Of a DNA stretch of 64,000 nt, positions 53,717 through 64,000 are shown one piece after another. The translations under genes and the position numbers were made by a program. The DNA comes from Thecaphora thlaspeos (Eukaryota > Basidiomycota > Ustilaginomycetes > Urocystidales > Glomosporiaceae), in contig UWYS01000004.1 of assembly GCA_900291925.1 (NCBI GenBank), forward strand, positions 496,001 through 560,000, read 5' to 3'. The notes beneath the pieces are model-generated. The model made no database searches. It was not told the origin of the DNA and was given only the letters and a program-made list of their open reading frames with translations. Positions within the stretch are counted from its first letter, which is position 1, and each line of letters starts with the position of its first letter.

Positions 53717-54597
53717 CTAAAGGTCATCGAGATCCTCGTCATCGTCGCTGGCCTCTTCGAACTCGACGTCTCCGCCCTCCTCCTCGCCGAAGGTATCGGT
53801 CTCGTTGATCTTGGCCGTCTCCGGAAGCTCGCCGTACTGCTTGAGCGATCTCGCTTCGTCGGCCGTGTACTTTTGGATGACGTCAGCCTTGTCGTCCTGG
53901 AAGTCGCGCAGCGAGATGAGGATAATGTCGCCCTGGTTGATCCATACCTTCTTGCGAAGCTTGCCGCGGATGTGCGCCAGACGCTTCTCGCCGTCGAAAC
54001 ATTGCGCCTCCAGACGGCCGTTGCCGAGCATCTTGAGGACCTGGGCGTATTCTGCATGGTGGTGGTGGTGGTGGTGGCGGCGGCGGCGGCGATGATGATG
54101 GAAGAACAGAGAATAGTCAGTATGGTGGGTCGGCGAGGGTGACACGACGGGAGCGAAGGACAATCCGAGCTCGTCCTCTCTGTCATCCCTGCCTGCTGCC
54201 AGAGCTGAACCTTCACTTTGGCCAGCCGGTGCATGCCGCTGGCCCATGACCAAACTTGCTCCTACGGCGATAGGCGCCTTGGCCTGGGGTGTATGATAAA
54301 GGATCCAGCGGCGGAGGTGTGGTGGAGATGGAAGCGACGACTCACCTTGGCCTTCCTCCTTGAAGACGAGCTCTCGCTTCTCTCCCTCGTTCTCGTTCTT
54401 TCCTCTCCTGCGGTTCTTACCGCCCTTTCCCTTGTTCTGTGAGTCGTTGGAAGCGGGTGAGGGATCGAAAGAAGAAGCAAAAGGCGGCGATGGAGGGTCA
54501 GCAAATTGCTTCGACGCCATACCGCCTCGCCAACTGGGATGAGGTACCACAGGGACCAGAAGAGCCTAGGGCTGCACGACAAGCTCACCTTGGGCAT
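53717..54597 (-). CDS. TIF11: Translation initiation factor eIF1A, 3 exons
   Basis: eIF1A binds the 40S A site and helps scanning and start-codon choice. Exons 54597-54589, 54436-54346 and 54051-53717 give 144 residues, the same length as human eIF1A. Exon 1 codes only MPK. The basic N-terminal tail is [20 protein letters not shown], the OB-fold core runs from [20 protein letters not shown] through [20 protein letters not shown], and the acidic C-terminal tail ends in DDDEDLDDL. All parts match the family closely. The small first exon is confirmed by the family N-terminus. Confidence 0.96.
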
Positions 54598-55465
54598 GAT
54601 GTGCTGACTTGACTTCGGCGACCTGAGTTGCGCTGTAAAAGTCGAGGTGGCTCTTGCGGGTGTGTAGAGCGGATCCCTGGGGTAGTAGAGTTGGTGGATC
54701 CAGCTTTGGTGGTATGGACTGGAGAAAAGGTGGTGGCGCGGTGATGACCTCCAGGGCGCGAGGCAGGCATGTGTCGGTGTGAGCGAGCGCTGCTGCGCTT
54801 TGCTCGGCCAAAGAAGTGCGTCTGACCCGACCTTCTGGCCGCTTGTTGGCCTGAAGGAGAGCCCGTTAACCCAACGACTACCACGGCCGCCTGCGTTTCA
54901 AGTTGGCCCCATTCACTGAGCCCCGCCTGTTTGAAATCGCAAGCAAGTCCTCTGCGTCGGGAAGAAGCAGCAGGCGCGGGCCAGCGTAAAGCGTAAAATT
55001 TTCCAAAAAGGGAGAGGGGCTCAGCGAGCGGCCAAGGCAGAGGGGGAGACGATCACGAAATGGCGCGCGGATCCGAGGCGGTGCGAGCAACGGCTGAGTG
55101 AGGCCGAGCCTGGCCTGCCAACAGAGAGAGAGAGAGAGAGAGAGAGAGGCAGAAAGCACAGGCCCACACCTATCTCGGGACGCGAGAATGGGAGAAGGCG
55201 CAACCACACCGACATCTCGACGCCTCGCAGCAACCGCTCCTGGCTTTCCACCTTTCCACCTCTGGTCATCCATTCGCGTCCCTTCCAGGCTCCTCAACTT
55301 CTCACCACCTCCGCTGGCGTATCGTCACCACCGACGCCGTCGCTTACTTGGTGTCCCTACTCTGCGACGTTCCTCCCAAGCGGCAGCTAACGAACCCCAG
55401 CTGATCGGCGCCGCATAGACCGACCACAGCACCAAACAACAAAAGGCGCGCCCGCCGCAGCCGCC
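54598..55465. other. Divergent promoter region of eIF1A and YIF1
   Basis: 868 bp with an (AG)n run at 55122-55148. No credible gene is seen. Confidence 0.55.
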
Positions 55466-57076
55466 ATGTATCAGTCCGGCTATCCGAGTCGCTCTCCTCC
55501 GCCACTCCAGCATCCCATCCCAACCCACCCGCCTTTTCAGGTCCCGGACCCGCCAGTCTCGCCCAACCTGGTCCCCCGCATTTCCACCTCGTCCTCCACA
55601 GCCGACAGCACCACCACCGATCCCAACCTCTCCTCGGCCCGGCCCCGCGGCGGAGGCCCCTCGTCCTCCTATGTCCAGGGCGGCTACCAGCGCTTCAGCA
55701 GTCCGCCTATTCAGCAGCAAGGGCCACACGGCAGTGTCTACGCTCCCAGCTTCGGCCAGGGCGTCACGGCCTACAGCGTGCCACAGCCGGGCCAGAACTT
55801 CTATGCCGGCGGCGGAGTGGGCGGTCAGATGGGCGGCGGACCGGCGCCGGGCGCTGCAGGAGGTGCTGCTCAGGGCTGGGGCGCTTTCCCCGGCATGGAC
55901 GGCGGCGCCGGTGGAGCGGGCATGATGAACGACGCTACGGCGCAGATGGGCGTCCAATTCGGCCAGCACATGGCCCAGGTCGGCGGAGAATACGTCCAGA
56001 AGAACGTGAGTGTGCTCCAAGTCCCACTCTCTCCGTGTTCCATCGGAAGATCGTCTGGCCCGCCTGGGACTGCGCAATTGCTGACATGCTGTCTTGCCGA
56101 CTCCTCCTGAACATACGTCGCCGGGCTCCGCTGTCTGCAGTTCAACGCGCTGCTTCCGCTGCCCTTGCTGAAGCACTACTTCAACGTGTCCAACTCTTAC
56201 GTGCTCCACAAGCTGCGCCTCGTCCTCTTCCCGTGGCGGCATAAGCCGTGGTCGCGCGCGCACAGGCAGTCGAACAACGGCGGAGGCGCCTATGCGGGGA
56301 TGGGCGGCTCGAGCCACGAGGCCGGCACCGGCAGCAAGGCGGCCGACGGCTACCTGCCGCCTCGCGACGACGTCAACAGCCCTGACCTCTATATTCCAGG
56401 TGCGTACGATCGCTTCTCCTTCCTCGTCGTGCTCCATTTCGTGCCGCTGACACGTCCTGATCCTCGTCTTGTCTCTGCTCTGCTGCTACGCCTTCGTCTG
56501 CATGTCAACAGTGATGGCCTTCGTCACCTACATCCTGCTGACCTCGATGATCTACGGCATCGAATTGCGCTTCCACCCGGAGATCCTCGGTCTGACGGCG
56601 TCGCGGGCACTGGCCATCGTCCTGGTCGAGCTGGCGGCCATCAAGCTGGGCACGTACCTGCTCAACATCCAAGGCGACCACACCTTTGTCGATCTGCTCG
56701 CCTACTCTGGCTACAAGTTTGTCGGTACGCTGGTGACGCTCTTCTTTGGCCTGCTCAACGTCCGCGGCTGGATCTACTGGGCCGTCTTCCTCTACTGCTT
56801 TGCGGCCAACGCCTTCTTCCTGGTGCGTTCAGAGGTTTCCCCTTGCCCCCTTGCGTCGACTGCCAGCGTGCTGATCTCGCGCCCACGTCTCCGATGCTAC
56901 GTCACACGGTCCAACAGCTACGATCGCTGCGCTATGTCGTGTTGCCGGATCCATCGAACCCGAGCAGCGTGACGATCACTCATGCGCAGCGCTCACGTCG
57001 GATCCAGTTCCTCTTCTCGATTGCCGTGTCCCAGATTGTGATGGGGTGGCTGCTGATCGTCGGTATCTTCCACTAA
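55466..57076 (+). CDS. YIF1: YIF1 family ER-Golgi transport protein, 4 exons
   Basis: Yif1 works with Yip1 and Rab GTPases in COPII vesicle transport. Exons 55466-56005, 56141-56399, 56512-56822 and 56918-57076 give 422 residues. A Pro/Gly/Ser-rich cytosolic N-terminus of about 160 residues leads to QFGQHMAQVGGEYVQKN, the signature helix, then LKHYFNVSNSYVLHKLRLVL FP and DLYIPVMAFVTYILLTSM. The C-terminal half has about five hydrophobic segments (LVELAAIKLGTYLL; GTLVTLFFGLLNVRGW; AVSQIVMGWLLIVGIF). All splice phases check. It belongs in the ER and Golgi membranes. Confidence 0.93.
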
Positions 57077-57417
57077 GCGATGGACGATGATGTTGGACTA
57101 GTCACGATTGGGGCGAAGGAGTGTGGCTGGACCGCATAAAGATGGTCAGACCGGAGTCGGGCAAAGGTTGTGCCGAACCTGTTGATGACATTTTAAGATA
57201 TCGTCTCTTTGTGCACTGCATCTTTCAAGGCAGCATCGGTTGACGCCATAGGGACTGCCACACGGGAGCCAGCGTGTGTGAACATCGCATCGTGGTCAAC
57301 AAGTCAGATAGACATTCCCCCAGATGCGTTGGACGGTTCGAAAGTAGCATCTACGACAGTACAGAAGCGAATCTGCAGACAGGAGAGAGAAGGGTGTCGA
57401 GGAAGGAGTGGCGGTGC
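57077..57417. other. Intergenic region between convergent genes
   Basis: 341 bp, no feature seen. Confidence 0.6.
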
Positions 57418-58129
57418 TTAGTCCTTCTTGGCGCCGACGGTGTCCCAGGCGAGACGCTCTGCCTCCTCGTTGGCGATTTCCTGGACGTAGGGGGTGAGGT
57501 ATCGCTTGTCCTGCTCGGCAGAGAGCCACTTCTCCTTGGGCAGCTCGCGGTGCAGCACGCTAAGGTTCGACGCCTGGCGCAGACGGAAGGCGCGGTCGTA
57601 TGCCTCTCGCTCTGGGAGACGGGCGAGGGCCTGCGCGAGAGAGGGTGGATTGTGGTGGTGAGGTCAATTGTCCGAGTTCCTTGTGTCTGGGCTTGATCGA
57701 TAGCATGCGTGAACAGGCGAGTTTTGTTTCGTTGTCTGTAGGACACGCACCTTCTGGACACGGGGCGACTCCTCAATGACGAGGTCGTCGTATCGCAGAC
57801 CGTGCTGCCTGTGACCGGCGGCCTGGGCGTAGGCGTTGGCCACGGGCTTAATCATGCGCAGCAGACCGGGCGAGTTCTGGATGTACTTGGCGAGCGAAAG
57901 ACCGGAAAGTGCCTGCGATGCGGCGCGGTGCACGGTTCGCCATGAGAAGGTCGACGGAAAGCGAGACGAAGAGGGAGAGAGATATGTGTCAGTCCGGGCT
58001 GTTCTGGCTCGGATGGTCGGTCGGGATGCCAGGCCAAGGCGGTGGCGACTGGTAGCGGGTGCTGTGCGTGTATGCGCGGCGAAACGGCATGTGGCAAGGA
58101 CAGACAGGGCTGATACGTACAAGAACCAT
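57418..58129 (-). CDS. QCR7: Cytochrome b-c1 complex subunit 7
   Basis: Matrix-side subunit of respiratory complex III. Exons 58129-58121, 57912-57751 and 57630-57418 give 127 residues, the yeast length. Exon 1 codes only MVL. Landmarks are SLAKYIQNSPGLLRMIKPV, GLRYDDLVIEES, LPEREAYDRAFRLRQA and LPKEKWLSAEQDKRYL, followed by a terminal helix ending VGAKKD. All introns are in phase 0, so each exon is whole codons. The assignment is secure. Confidence 0.95.
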
Positions 58130-58738
58130 GATGGGCGACGTGTGGTGGTGTGAGTGGTGAGGACGGAGGGTGGTGGTGAGGTGGTGGCGGTGGCGATGAC
58201 GATCCGGAAGGACATGGAAGGTGGTGTGAGTGCGAGCGGGCGGGCGCTGGGCTGCGCTTTGGCTGGTCCACGCTTCCGTTGCTGTCGAATCTCGGAAGCG
58301 CTCGCAGCGAAATGCGCCCGAGGCAATTGGGCCTCTCTCAATTTCTGGCCCGTATGGCGCGCTCCTGTTTTTTATGTAAGCCGCCTCGCTTTCGCGCGGA
58401 CCCGCACCCGCCCTCTCCCGAGCGTAGAGTGGTCAGCGTGACATAAGCATACGTTGACCACACGGCACGTGCCCGTTGGTGTGGCACGCACGCACGTGCG
58501 CACACGGCCAGCTGAGGTGATCCTGATGAAGGCGATGGCGCAGCTGCCAGCAGCAGGCGCGCCCTGCCTCAACCGACCATCACACATACACACACGCAAA
58601 CCAGCCAAGCGCCATCATCACCATCGGCCCGCCTCACCACACACACACATACCCACGCCAAGCGCAACTTGCGCTCCCCCTTCTCTTTTCTCGATTGGCC
58701 AGCCAGCGCCGCACTTTCGTCATCAACCTTTCGACACC
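58130..58738. other. Divergent promoter region of QCR7 and UGO1-like gene
   Basis: 609 bp between starts, with CACACA-rich sequence at about 58583-58650. No gene is seen. Confidence 0.55.
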
Positions 58739-60782
58739 ATGTCAACGCCTTCCTCCTCGGCGGCAGGCGCCAGCACCGCCAATCCGCCGCACCCCTTGCG
58801 ACCCTACTACCAGCCGCCGGACGACTCCGTCTTTGTCGCCTCGGCTCCCCGCTTCTCCATCACGGGCACACCACAGGCCGCACCGCGCTCAGTCGGCAGC
58901 GCAGCTTCCTCCTCCTTCGCCCGACCTAGCAGCGCCCCGACCAACCGCTACATGTCGGCCAACGATGCCACCCCCTACGTAGCCACCTCGTCGTCCGGAA
59001 CGGCAGCAGACGCCAGCGCAAACTTTTCCGACATCGCGCGCGCACTCATCGTCAGCGGCGCGCTCCAGTACACCAGCACATGCCTCGCCATGCCCTTCGA
59101 GGTCGGCAAGCTCCTCCTCCAGGTGCAGTGGGTGCCCAGGGATGACGTGTGGGTCGAAATCACACGGACCGCTGCAGCCACAAAGATCCTCGAGCAGCGC
59201 GAGTCACCGGAAAAGGCCAGAAAGCAAGCGGCAGAAGCATCACGGCCAGAAGCCGAAGACGTGGAAGGGGAAGGCGGAAACGTAAAGCAGGACGTCTGGG
59301 CGGGGGAGGACGTCTCGCCAGAAGCAGAGGAGTGGGAAGAGGAGCGAAACGCCCAGGCGGAGTACGGCGAGTCGGGCTACATGGATAACGAAGAGGTGAG
59401 CTCCAGGACGCTGCATAGGCGGAAACTAATTCTGTGTTATCGCTTACTGATACACTGCATACGCACTCACGGCCACACAGCTTTCTGACGAGCAAGAGGC
59501 AGAAGCCTACTTCCGCGACCTCTCATCTCGACCTTCGCGGCCGGACGCCTCGCTCCACACTGGCAAACGTCGCCGCCAGAGGCAGGTCGACTCGGGCGGC
59601 TATGTGATGCGACGTAGTGTCCACGACGACGGCGCCCGGCCCGAGTTCATCATGCCGGTGGTCGTTCGCGGGGGAGTGTGGGAGATGATCAAGGCCGTCG
59701 GTCGCGGCAAGGAAGGCTGGCTCGGGCTCTGGAAGGGCTCGCTGACCTCGTTCGTCCTTGAGATCACATCGTCGACCGTCCAACCGATTGTCTCGTCGAT
59801 TCTGTCGCTCGCTGCGCCGTCGGCCCTCTCCCCGCTTCCGTTGGCCTACACGCCGTATCCATACAAGACGCTGGCGCTGCTGCTGACCTCGCATCTGGTG
59901 ACCGGCATCCTGGTCTCGCCGATCGACATGATCCGCACGCGGCTGATCGCACAGAGCACGCTGCCGGCCCACCGCAAGTACAGCGGACCGTACGACGCTC
60001 TGCGCAAGATGCTCGACGAGGAGGGAGGTTGGAAGACGGCCTACCTCCACCCCAACGTGCTGGTCCCCACCATCCTCGACTTTACGCTGCGACCGCTCCT
60101 GTCGCTGGGCGCGCCGCTGCTGATCGAGCAGACGTTCAAGCTGGAGCCCAACACGCATCCGATCAGCTATGCCATCGCCGAACTGGCCATCTCGACGGCA
60201 TCGCTCTGCCTTACCCTTCCGATCGAGACGGTGCGAAGGCGTCTGCAGCTCCAGATCCGCGCACCCTGGGGTTCATGGACCCAGACGTCCGACGGCGAGG
60301 CGGAACGAAGAAGGACAAAGAAGCAGCTTACCAGCAAGTCGCTGCGTTCCGACAAGACGGCGTCTGCCTCACCTCCCGCAAAGGCATCTACGCCGAGCGT
60401 CGGCGTCCGCGGTCTGCGCACCTGCGTCGAGACGCGACCGGTGAACTACGTCGGCGTCGTCGAGGCCATCTACCGCATCCTAACCGAGGAGACCTCGTCC
60501 ACGCCCCGATCCAAAGAAGCCGCCGCCGCCGCCGCAGCCACCTCGACCGACGACGCGGACAGCACCGGCACAGCATCGCGCGACGAACCCGCAACCTCCG
60601 ATAAGATGTCCGCCGCCATGGCCCAGTCGGCCGTACTGGCGAAACACGGCCATTCGTCACTGGGCGGTCTCAGGAGCCTGTACCGTGGTTTCGGAATGGC
60701 GTTCGGCGCTAACCTCGTCGTCTTTATGCTGACGCTCGTCAGCGGAGAGAGGGCGGGCGAAGCCGGCTGGGCCGAAATCTGA
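58739..60782 (+). CDS. UGO1: UGO1-like mitochondrial carrier family protein
   Basis: Yeast Ugo1 is an outer-membrane carrier-like protein needed for mitochondrial fusion with Fzo1 and Mgm1. Exons 58739-59395 and 59481-60782 give 652 residues. A Ser/Pro-rich N-terminus of about 100 residues precedes a first carrier-like repeat (SGALQYTSTCLAMPFEVGKL), an acidic insertion, then GGVWEMIKAVGRGKEGWLGL, SPIDMIRTRLIAQSTLP and LTLPIETVRRRLQLQIR. Px(D/E)xxR/K carrier signatures are present in SPIDMIR and LPIETVR, and weakly in MPFEVGK. A Ser/Ala-rich insertion interrupts the C-terminal part before the final LRSLYRGFGMAFG helix. The degenerate repeats favour Ugo1 over a metabolite carrier. Confidence 0.83.
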
Positions 60783-61031
60783 ATAGTCTGCGTTGGGTGT
60801 TGTTGTATACTACTTTCCATAGCTCTCTCTCTCTCGCTCGTCGAACGCATCATACCTCCCCTCCTACACGGCCGCAACAACGATGACGACAGAACGCCAA
60901 CTGGGAAACCAGCCCATCATACAACATCTCTGTTGCTCTACCTCTTTCCTTGTGGTTCCGTATTGTCACTCTTCAAGGTGAGCGACTGGACTCGAGAGAG
61001 GGGTAAGGATGAAAAGAGAAACGAACGACTT

Positions 61032-63080
61032 TTACACGGCGGGACCTCTGTTCTCTTCCCAAGCCTTTTTGAGCGCTGCAATCTTTTGGTCCTCTCGAGC
61101 GGCCATCTTGCCCTTGGAGTAGTAGATGTTGACGACGAAGCTACATGGACGTCGTGCACGTGAGGAATGGTGGGGAGTGGGGTTAGTTGGGATTGTGCGT
61201 GTGAGTCGACGAAGTCATATCTGTCTTAGCTAGGCGGGAAAAAAAAAAAAAAAAAAAAACTTACACAGTTGCCATCATTATGAACACTGTAGAGGATAAT
61301 GGAGAGGAAAGGATGAATGTCGTCAGTGATCTGACAAGTCAGAGGAAGGGGAAAGAGTCGCGAGAGAGTGGGGAGGGATGCGCTGGACTTACTGCCGATC
61401 GTCGATCCCCACTGCAGCAGCCCTTCGTCCGGCTTGACGTAGCCCATATCGTACACCTCGTAAGCCGCCTTTTCCAGATTCTCGCTCATCTTCTCCAGCG
61501 AGAAGGTGTTTTGCACCCTCTGCCTTGCCGTCTGGCTGACTGTCCTCCTCTCTTCCTCCGACAGGTCCAGCAGCGCCGAGATCGATACGGCCCAGATGGC
61601 GGGCGATGCGTGTCGAAGCAGGCCCGTCCCCTCTGCCAGGTTGGTGGGATGGCCATGTTCGTCCAGTGCTAGGTCTACCACTGTCTCGACGGGCCCACCG
61701 GTGTTGGTGGCTAGCACGGGTACGCCGAATATCATGGCTTCCAGCGGGACGATGCCGAAGTGTTCCTCGGTCGGCGTGTAGAGGAGCATCCTGGTCGAGT
61801 GGTTCAGCAGCAAGGTGTGGAGGAGCGCACCAGGCGGAGAGGGGAGGAAGATGACGGAAGCCTGTGCGATCTCAAAGGTCGAAGGCGGCGAGACGGGCGG
61901 CTCGAATGCGCGTCCCTTGTAGCTGATGGTGAGGTGCTTCAGGCCCAGCTCCGTCGCCTGCTTCTCCAGCTCGTTGAGCGTGTCGATGTTGTCGCGGATG
62001 CGGTAGTCGTATCCTCCCGCCAGGACGAGGCGCATGCGTCCCGGCTTGCCCGCCGCGGCGTGCTGCTTCTGCGCCTCGGCGAACGCATCGATGGCGAGGG
62101 CGATATTCTTCTTGGCCTCGAAGCGGTTGATCGAGAAGAGCGTCAGCCTGTCGGCGTCGCAGCACAGGTCGATGACGGCGTTCTTGAGCCGGTCGCCGAC
62201 GGCCTCGTCGATGAGCTTGTCGAGCTCCTTTTGCACGTTTTCTGCACGCAGCGCCCGGACGTCGACGCCCGGGTAGAGCGTCCGGGGCTGTCGACGCAGC
62301 CGGTAAAAGCTCTTGACGAATTGCTTTGAGGTGAAGTCAGAATTGACGAGGATCTTGTCGGCGTAGTCTGCGGGGGAACGAAAAGAATGGGCATATGTCG
62401 ACGTCAGGAACGACGTGCGAGCTTGCAAGCGGAACGGTGGACATTGTCGAGAACTCACCCGTTGTGCTCTCCTCTAGCAGGTCCAGCGGCAGCCTGTAGA
62501 GCTTCCTGAAGATGGACGGACCCGACTGTCCGCGGGCGAGTGCCTTTTGCATCGCGATGGAGCTTCCGATGTCCTTGTCGGGGAAGTGGCAGTAGTAGAG
62601 GATGCGCGTGCTGGTGATGATCTTGAGCCAAGGGATGCCCGCCGAGAGCTGGTCGATGAAGAAGAGGTCGAAGGGCGCGATGGGCGGCGAGCTGGTGAGA
62701 TTCCTCGAGACAAAGCCGGGCATGGTGCCGGGGTACTTGAGGAGCATGATGGAGAGGATGAGCTGAAAGATGAGCGAGAGCTGCTGGAGGATGGCCATGG
62801 GGAGGTGGAGCGTGTTGAAGAGCGAGCGAGAGATGTAGGTCTTCATGACCTGTACCTTGAGGGTGCCATCACGCGTAGGTTCGAAGCAGTGGTTTACATC
62901 GTGATGCGATGTGAAGATGACGACTTCGTGGCCCAGCTCCTGGAGGGACACGGCGGCGTCGACGATGAACTTTTCCGCGCCGCCGATGCCGAGGTCTGGG
63001 TGGATGAAGCCGATGCGGAGCTTCTTGGTAGGCGAGTTGACCGAGTTGGCGACGCGAGCCGACTGGCGATCCAGAGGCAT
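61032..63080 (-). CDS. ALG2: Alpha-1,3/1,6-mannosyltransferase ALG2
   Basis: GT4 enzyme that adds the second and third mannoses to the dolichol-linked oligosaccharide on the cytosolic ER face. Exons 63080-62459, 62367-61393, 61286-61265 and 61140-61032 give 575 residues. The N-terminal domain begins KKLRIGFIHPDLGIGGAEKF, and DFTSKQFVKSFYRL, SINRFEAKKNIALAIDAF and EEHFGIVPLEAMIFGVPVLA (the EX7E motif) follow. A hydrophobic stretch (SLIFQLILSIMLL) lies near residue 90. Two last exons add a C-terminal hydrophobic helix (MFIMMATVFVVNIYY) and a charged tail ending EENRGPAV, matching the C-terminal membrane anchor of fungal Alg2. The second-last exon is only 22 nt. Confidence 0.93.
61239..61259. 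repeat. Homopolymer of 21 A inside ALG2 intron 3
   Basis: On the ALG2 sense strand this is a T run starting within the GTAAGT donor, immediately after exon 3. Confidence 0.9.
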
Positions 63081-63463
63081 TGTGAGGGGAGAAGTAAGGG
63101 TAAGCGAACGAGGAAGGAGCGACCCTGAGATGAGCGAGACGGTGGTGGTGGTCCTGGTTCTGGTCCTGGTCCTGGTCCTGGTCCTGGTCCTGGTGGTGCT
63201 TGGGACGCCGGCGTTGGAGAGCTTTGGCAAAGGGAGCCCCGTGCGCGCCTGGCCGAGGCCGAGGCCTGATCGGGAGCGGCGTGTGTGCCTGGATGCTGGC
63301 CCGATCGGGGCCAAGTGCTCTGAAAGCCTCCACATCCGCTGCCCCGCGGCGGCGCTCAGCTTTTTGTCCTCGCTCCTGGCCCCTCACACCACCGTTCACA
63401 TCCTGCTCCTCCCTCTCGCTCCTCTTGCCACCCTTCCCTGTGCCGTTGAGCGACACCGCCGCC
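63081..63463. other. Divergent promoter region of ALG2 and the last gene
   Basis: 383 bp between starts. It contains the GGTCCT hexamer array. No gene is seen. Confidence 0.55.
63150..63191. repeat. GGTCCT hexanucleotide array, seven units
   Basis: Seven tandem units, the second being GGTTCT. It lies 70-111 nt upstream of the ALG2 ATG. Confidence 0.9.
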
Positions 63464-64000
63464 ATGCCGCCTTCCAAGAAGCCTGCCTCCCCCACAAAGC
63501 AGCAGAGCCACGCCGCTCGGGCAGCCGCGCTCCTCGCCAAAGCACGAGCGCAGACCACCAGCGCATCCACCGCCTCCTCTCCATCCGCCGCATCCAAGCT
63601 CAACCTCCCCGTCGCCTCGTCCTCCTCTTCCGCCATACCCCTACCGGACCTCCTCAAGCACCTCACGTCCAAAGGTGGCCTCACCATGCACGACGCCATG
63701 GCTTTAACAGGCAAACTCATCAACGCGCGATGCAACACTCCACATGCGCTCTCCCAGATCAGCCTCGTAGCGCTCCAGGACATGGGCGTCGAGTCTGAAG
63801 AACATAGAAAGAGGACTGTCCTCGCCTTCAAGGGCAAAAAGGCGGCCGGTATCACGGGAGATGTATCAGCCGCATTCACCACCAATGCCGACGCATCATC
63901 GTCGACCAGCCCGCGCAAGCGTAGGAGGAACGAGGACGTCGAGACCCTGTCGCGCGAGTACGGAAACGTCGCCGGTCCCAACGAGATGCTCGCTACATGC
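63464..64000 (+). CDS. Hypothetical protein, 5' part only (runs off the window)
   Basis: Open from ATG 63464 to the window end, 179 codons, no stop. The start MPPSKKPASPTKQQSHAARA is basic and Ala/Ser-rich and could be a nuclear signal. Residues 63-125 form a helical, mostly conserved-looking block (LPDLLKHLTSKGGLTMHDAM; ALSQISLVALQDMGVESEEH), followed by SPRKRRRNEDVETLSREYGN. I do not recognise the family with confidence; a nuclear role is suggested by the basic clusters only. Confidence 0.7.
   Translation, partial: MPPSKKPASPTKQQSHAARAAALLAKARAQTTSASTASSPSAASKLNLPVASSSSSAIPLPDLLKHLTSKGGLTMHDAMALTGKLINARCNTPHALSQISLVALQDMGVESEEHRKRTVLAFKGKKAAGITGDVSAAFTTNADASSSTSPRKRRRNEDVETLSREYGNVAGPNEMLATC

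Noticed and set aside
55325..56437. 370-codon minus-strand open frame opposite YIF1
   Set aside because: No family content; it runs antisense to YIF1 exons that check in phase.
1..64000. tRNA or rRNA genes, transposons, CRISPR arrays or a secondary-metabolite cluster
   Set aside because: I saw no cloverleaf-like sequence, no terminal repeats with transposase or reverse transcriptase, no regular spacer arrays, and no backbone synthase. A tRNA scan would be decisive for the tRNAs.

Overview
The window is nuclear DNA from a fungus, almost certainly a basidiomycete yeast or smut-like species; Ustilaginomycotina is my best guess, and I cannot place it more finely. The reasons are GC-rich, densely packed single genes on both strands, 1 to 7 exons per gene with short GT-AG introns, and a gene set typical of such fungi: CrtI-type phytoene desaturase, TOK-type potassium channel, GPI-type chitin deacetylase, and a basidiomycete XlnR-like Zn2Cys6 factor. 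There are no operons, CRISPR arrays, transposon genes or rRNA/tRNA genes that I can recognise. I resolved 28 genes, most to exon level by checking reading phase across every intron.

Layout. 1-7.4 kb: an unknown membrane protein (-), transaldolase (+), chorismate mutase (+) and a small zinc-ribbon protein (-). 8-15.2 kb: phytoene desaturase crtI (+), a short-chain dehydrogenase (-) and a TOK1-like K+ channel (+). 15.5-24.6 kb: a large DEAH RNA helicase (-), divergent from a mitochondrial-type isocitrate/2-methylisocitrate lyase (+), then a fatty-acid-hydroxylase-superfamily protein (-). 25.5-33 kb: a chitin deacetylase carrying an in-frame stop (-), a small unknown gene (+), a two-exon metallothionein (-) and an OTU deubiquitinase (-). 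33.6-43.2 kb: RBM18-like RNA-binding protein (+), mitochondrial uS15 (+), cyclophilin H (-), MRS2 Mg2+ channel (+) and ERG26 (+). 44.8-54.6 kb: an XlnR-like zinc-cluster factor split over three frames (+), an unknown Ser/Pro-rich protein (-), a TMEM184 homologue (+) and eIF1A (-). 55.4-64 kb: YIF1 (+), QCR7 (-), UGO1-like carrier (+), ALG2 (-), and the 5' part of an unknown gene (+) running off the end.

Most genes are housekeeping genes with unrelated jobs: central metabolism (TAL1, chorismate mutase, ICL family), mitochondria (MRS2, uS15m, QCR7, UGO1, methylisocitrate lyase), the secretory pathway (YIF1, ALG2) and RNA or translation (helicase, PPIH, RBM18, eIF1A). They do not form an obvious cluster. 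The points most worth a second look are two damaged-looking reading frames (chitin deacetylase and the zinc-cluster factor), a histidine-rich minisatellite inside the K+ channel tail, a perfect 22-bp palindrome upstream of the metallothionein, a GC-AG intron, and several genes whose first coding exon is only one to three codons long.
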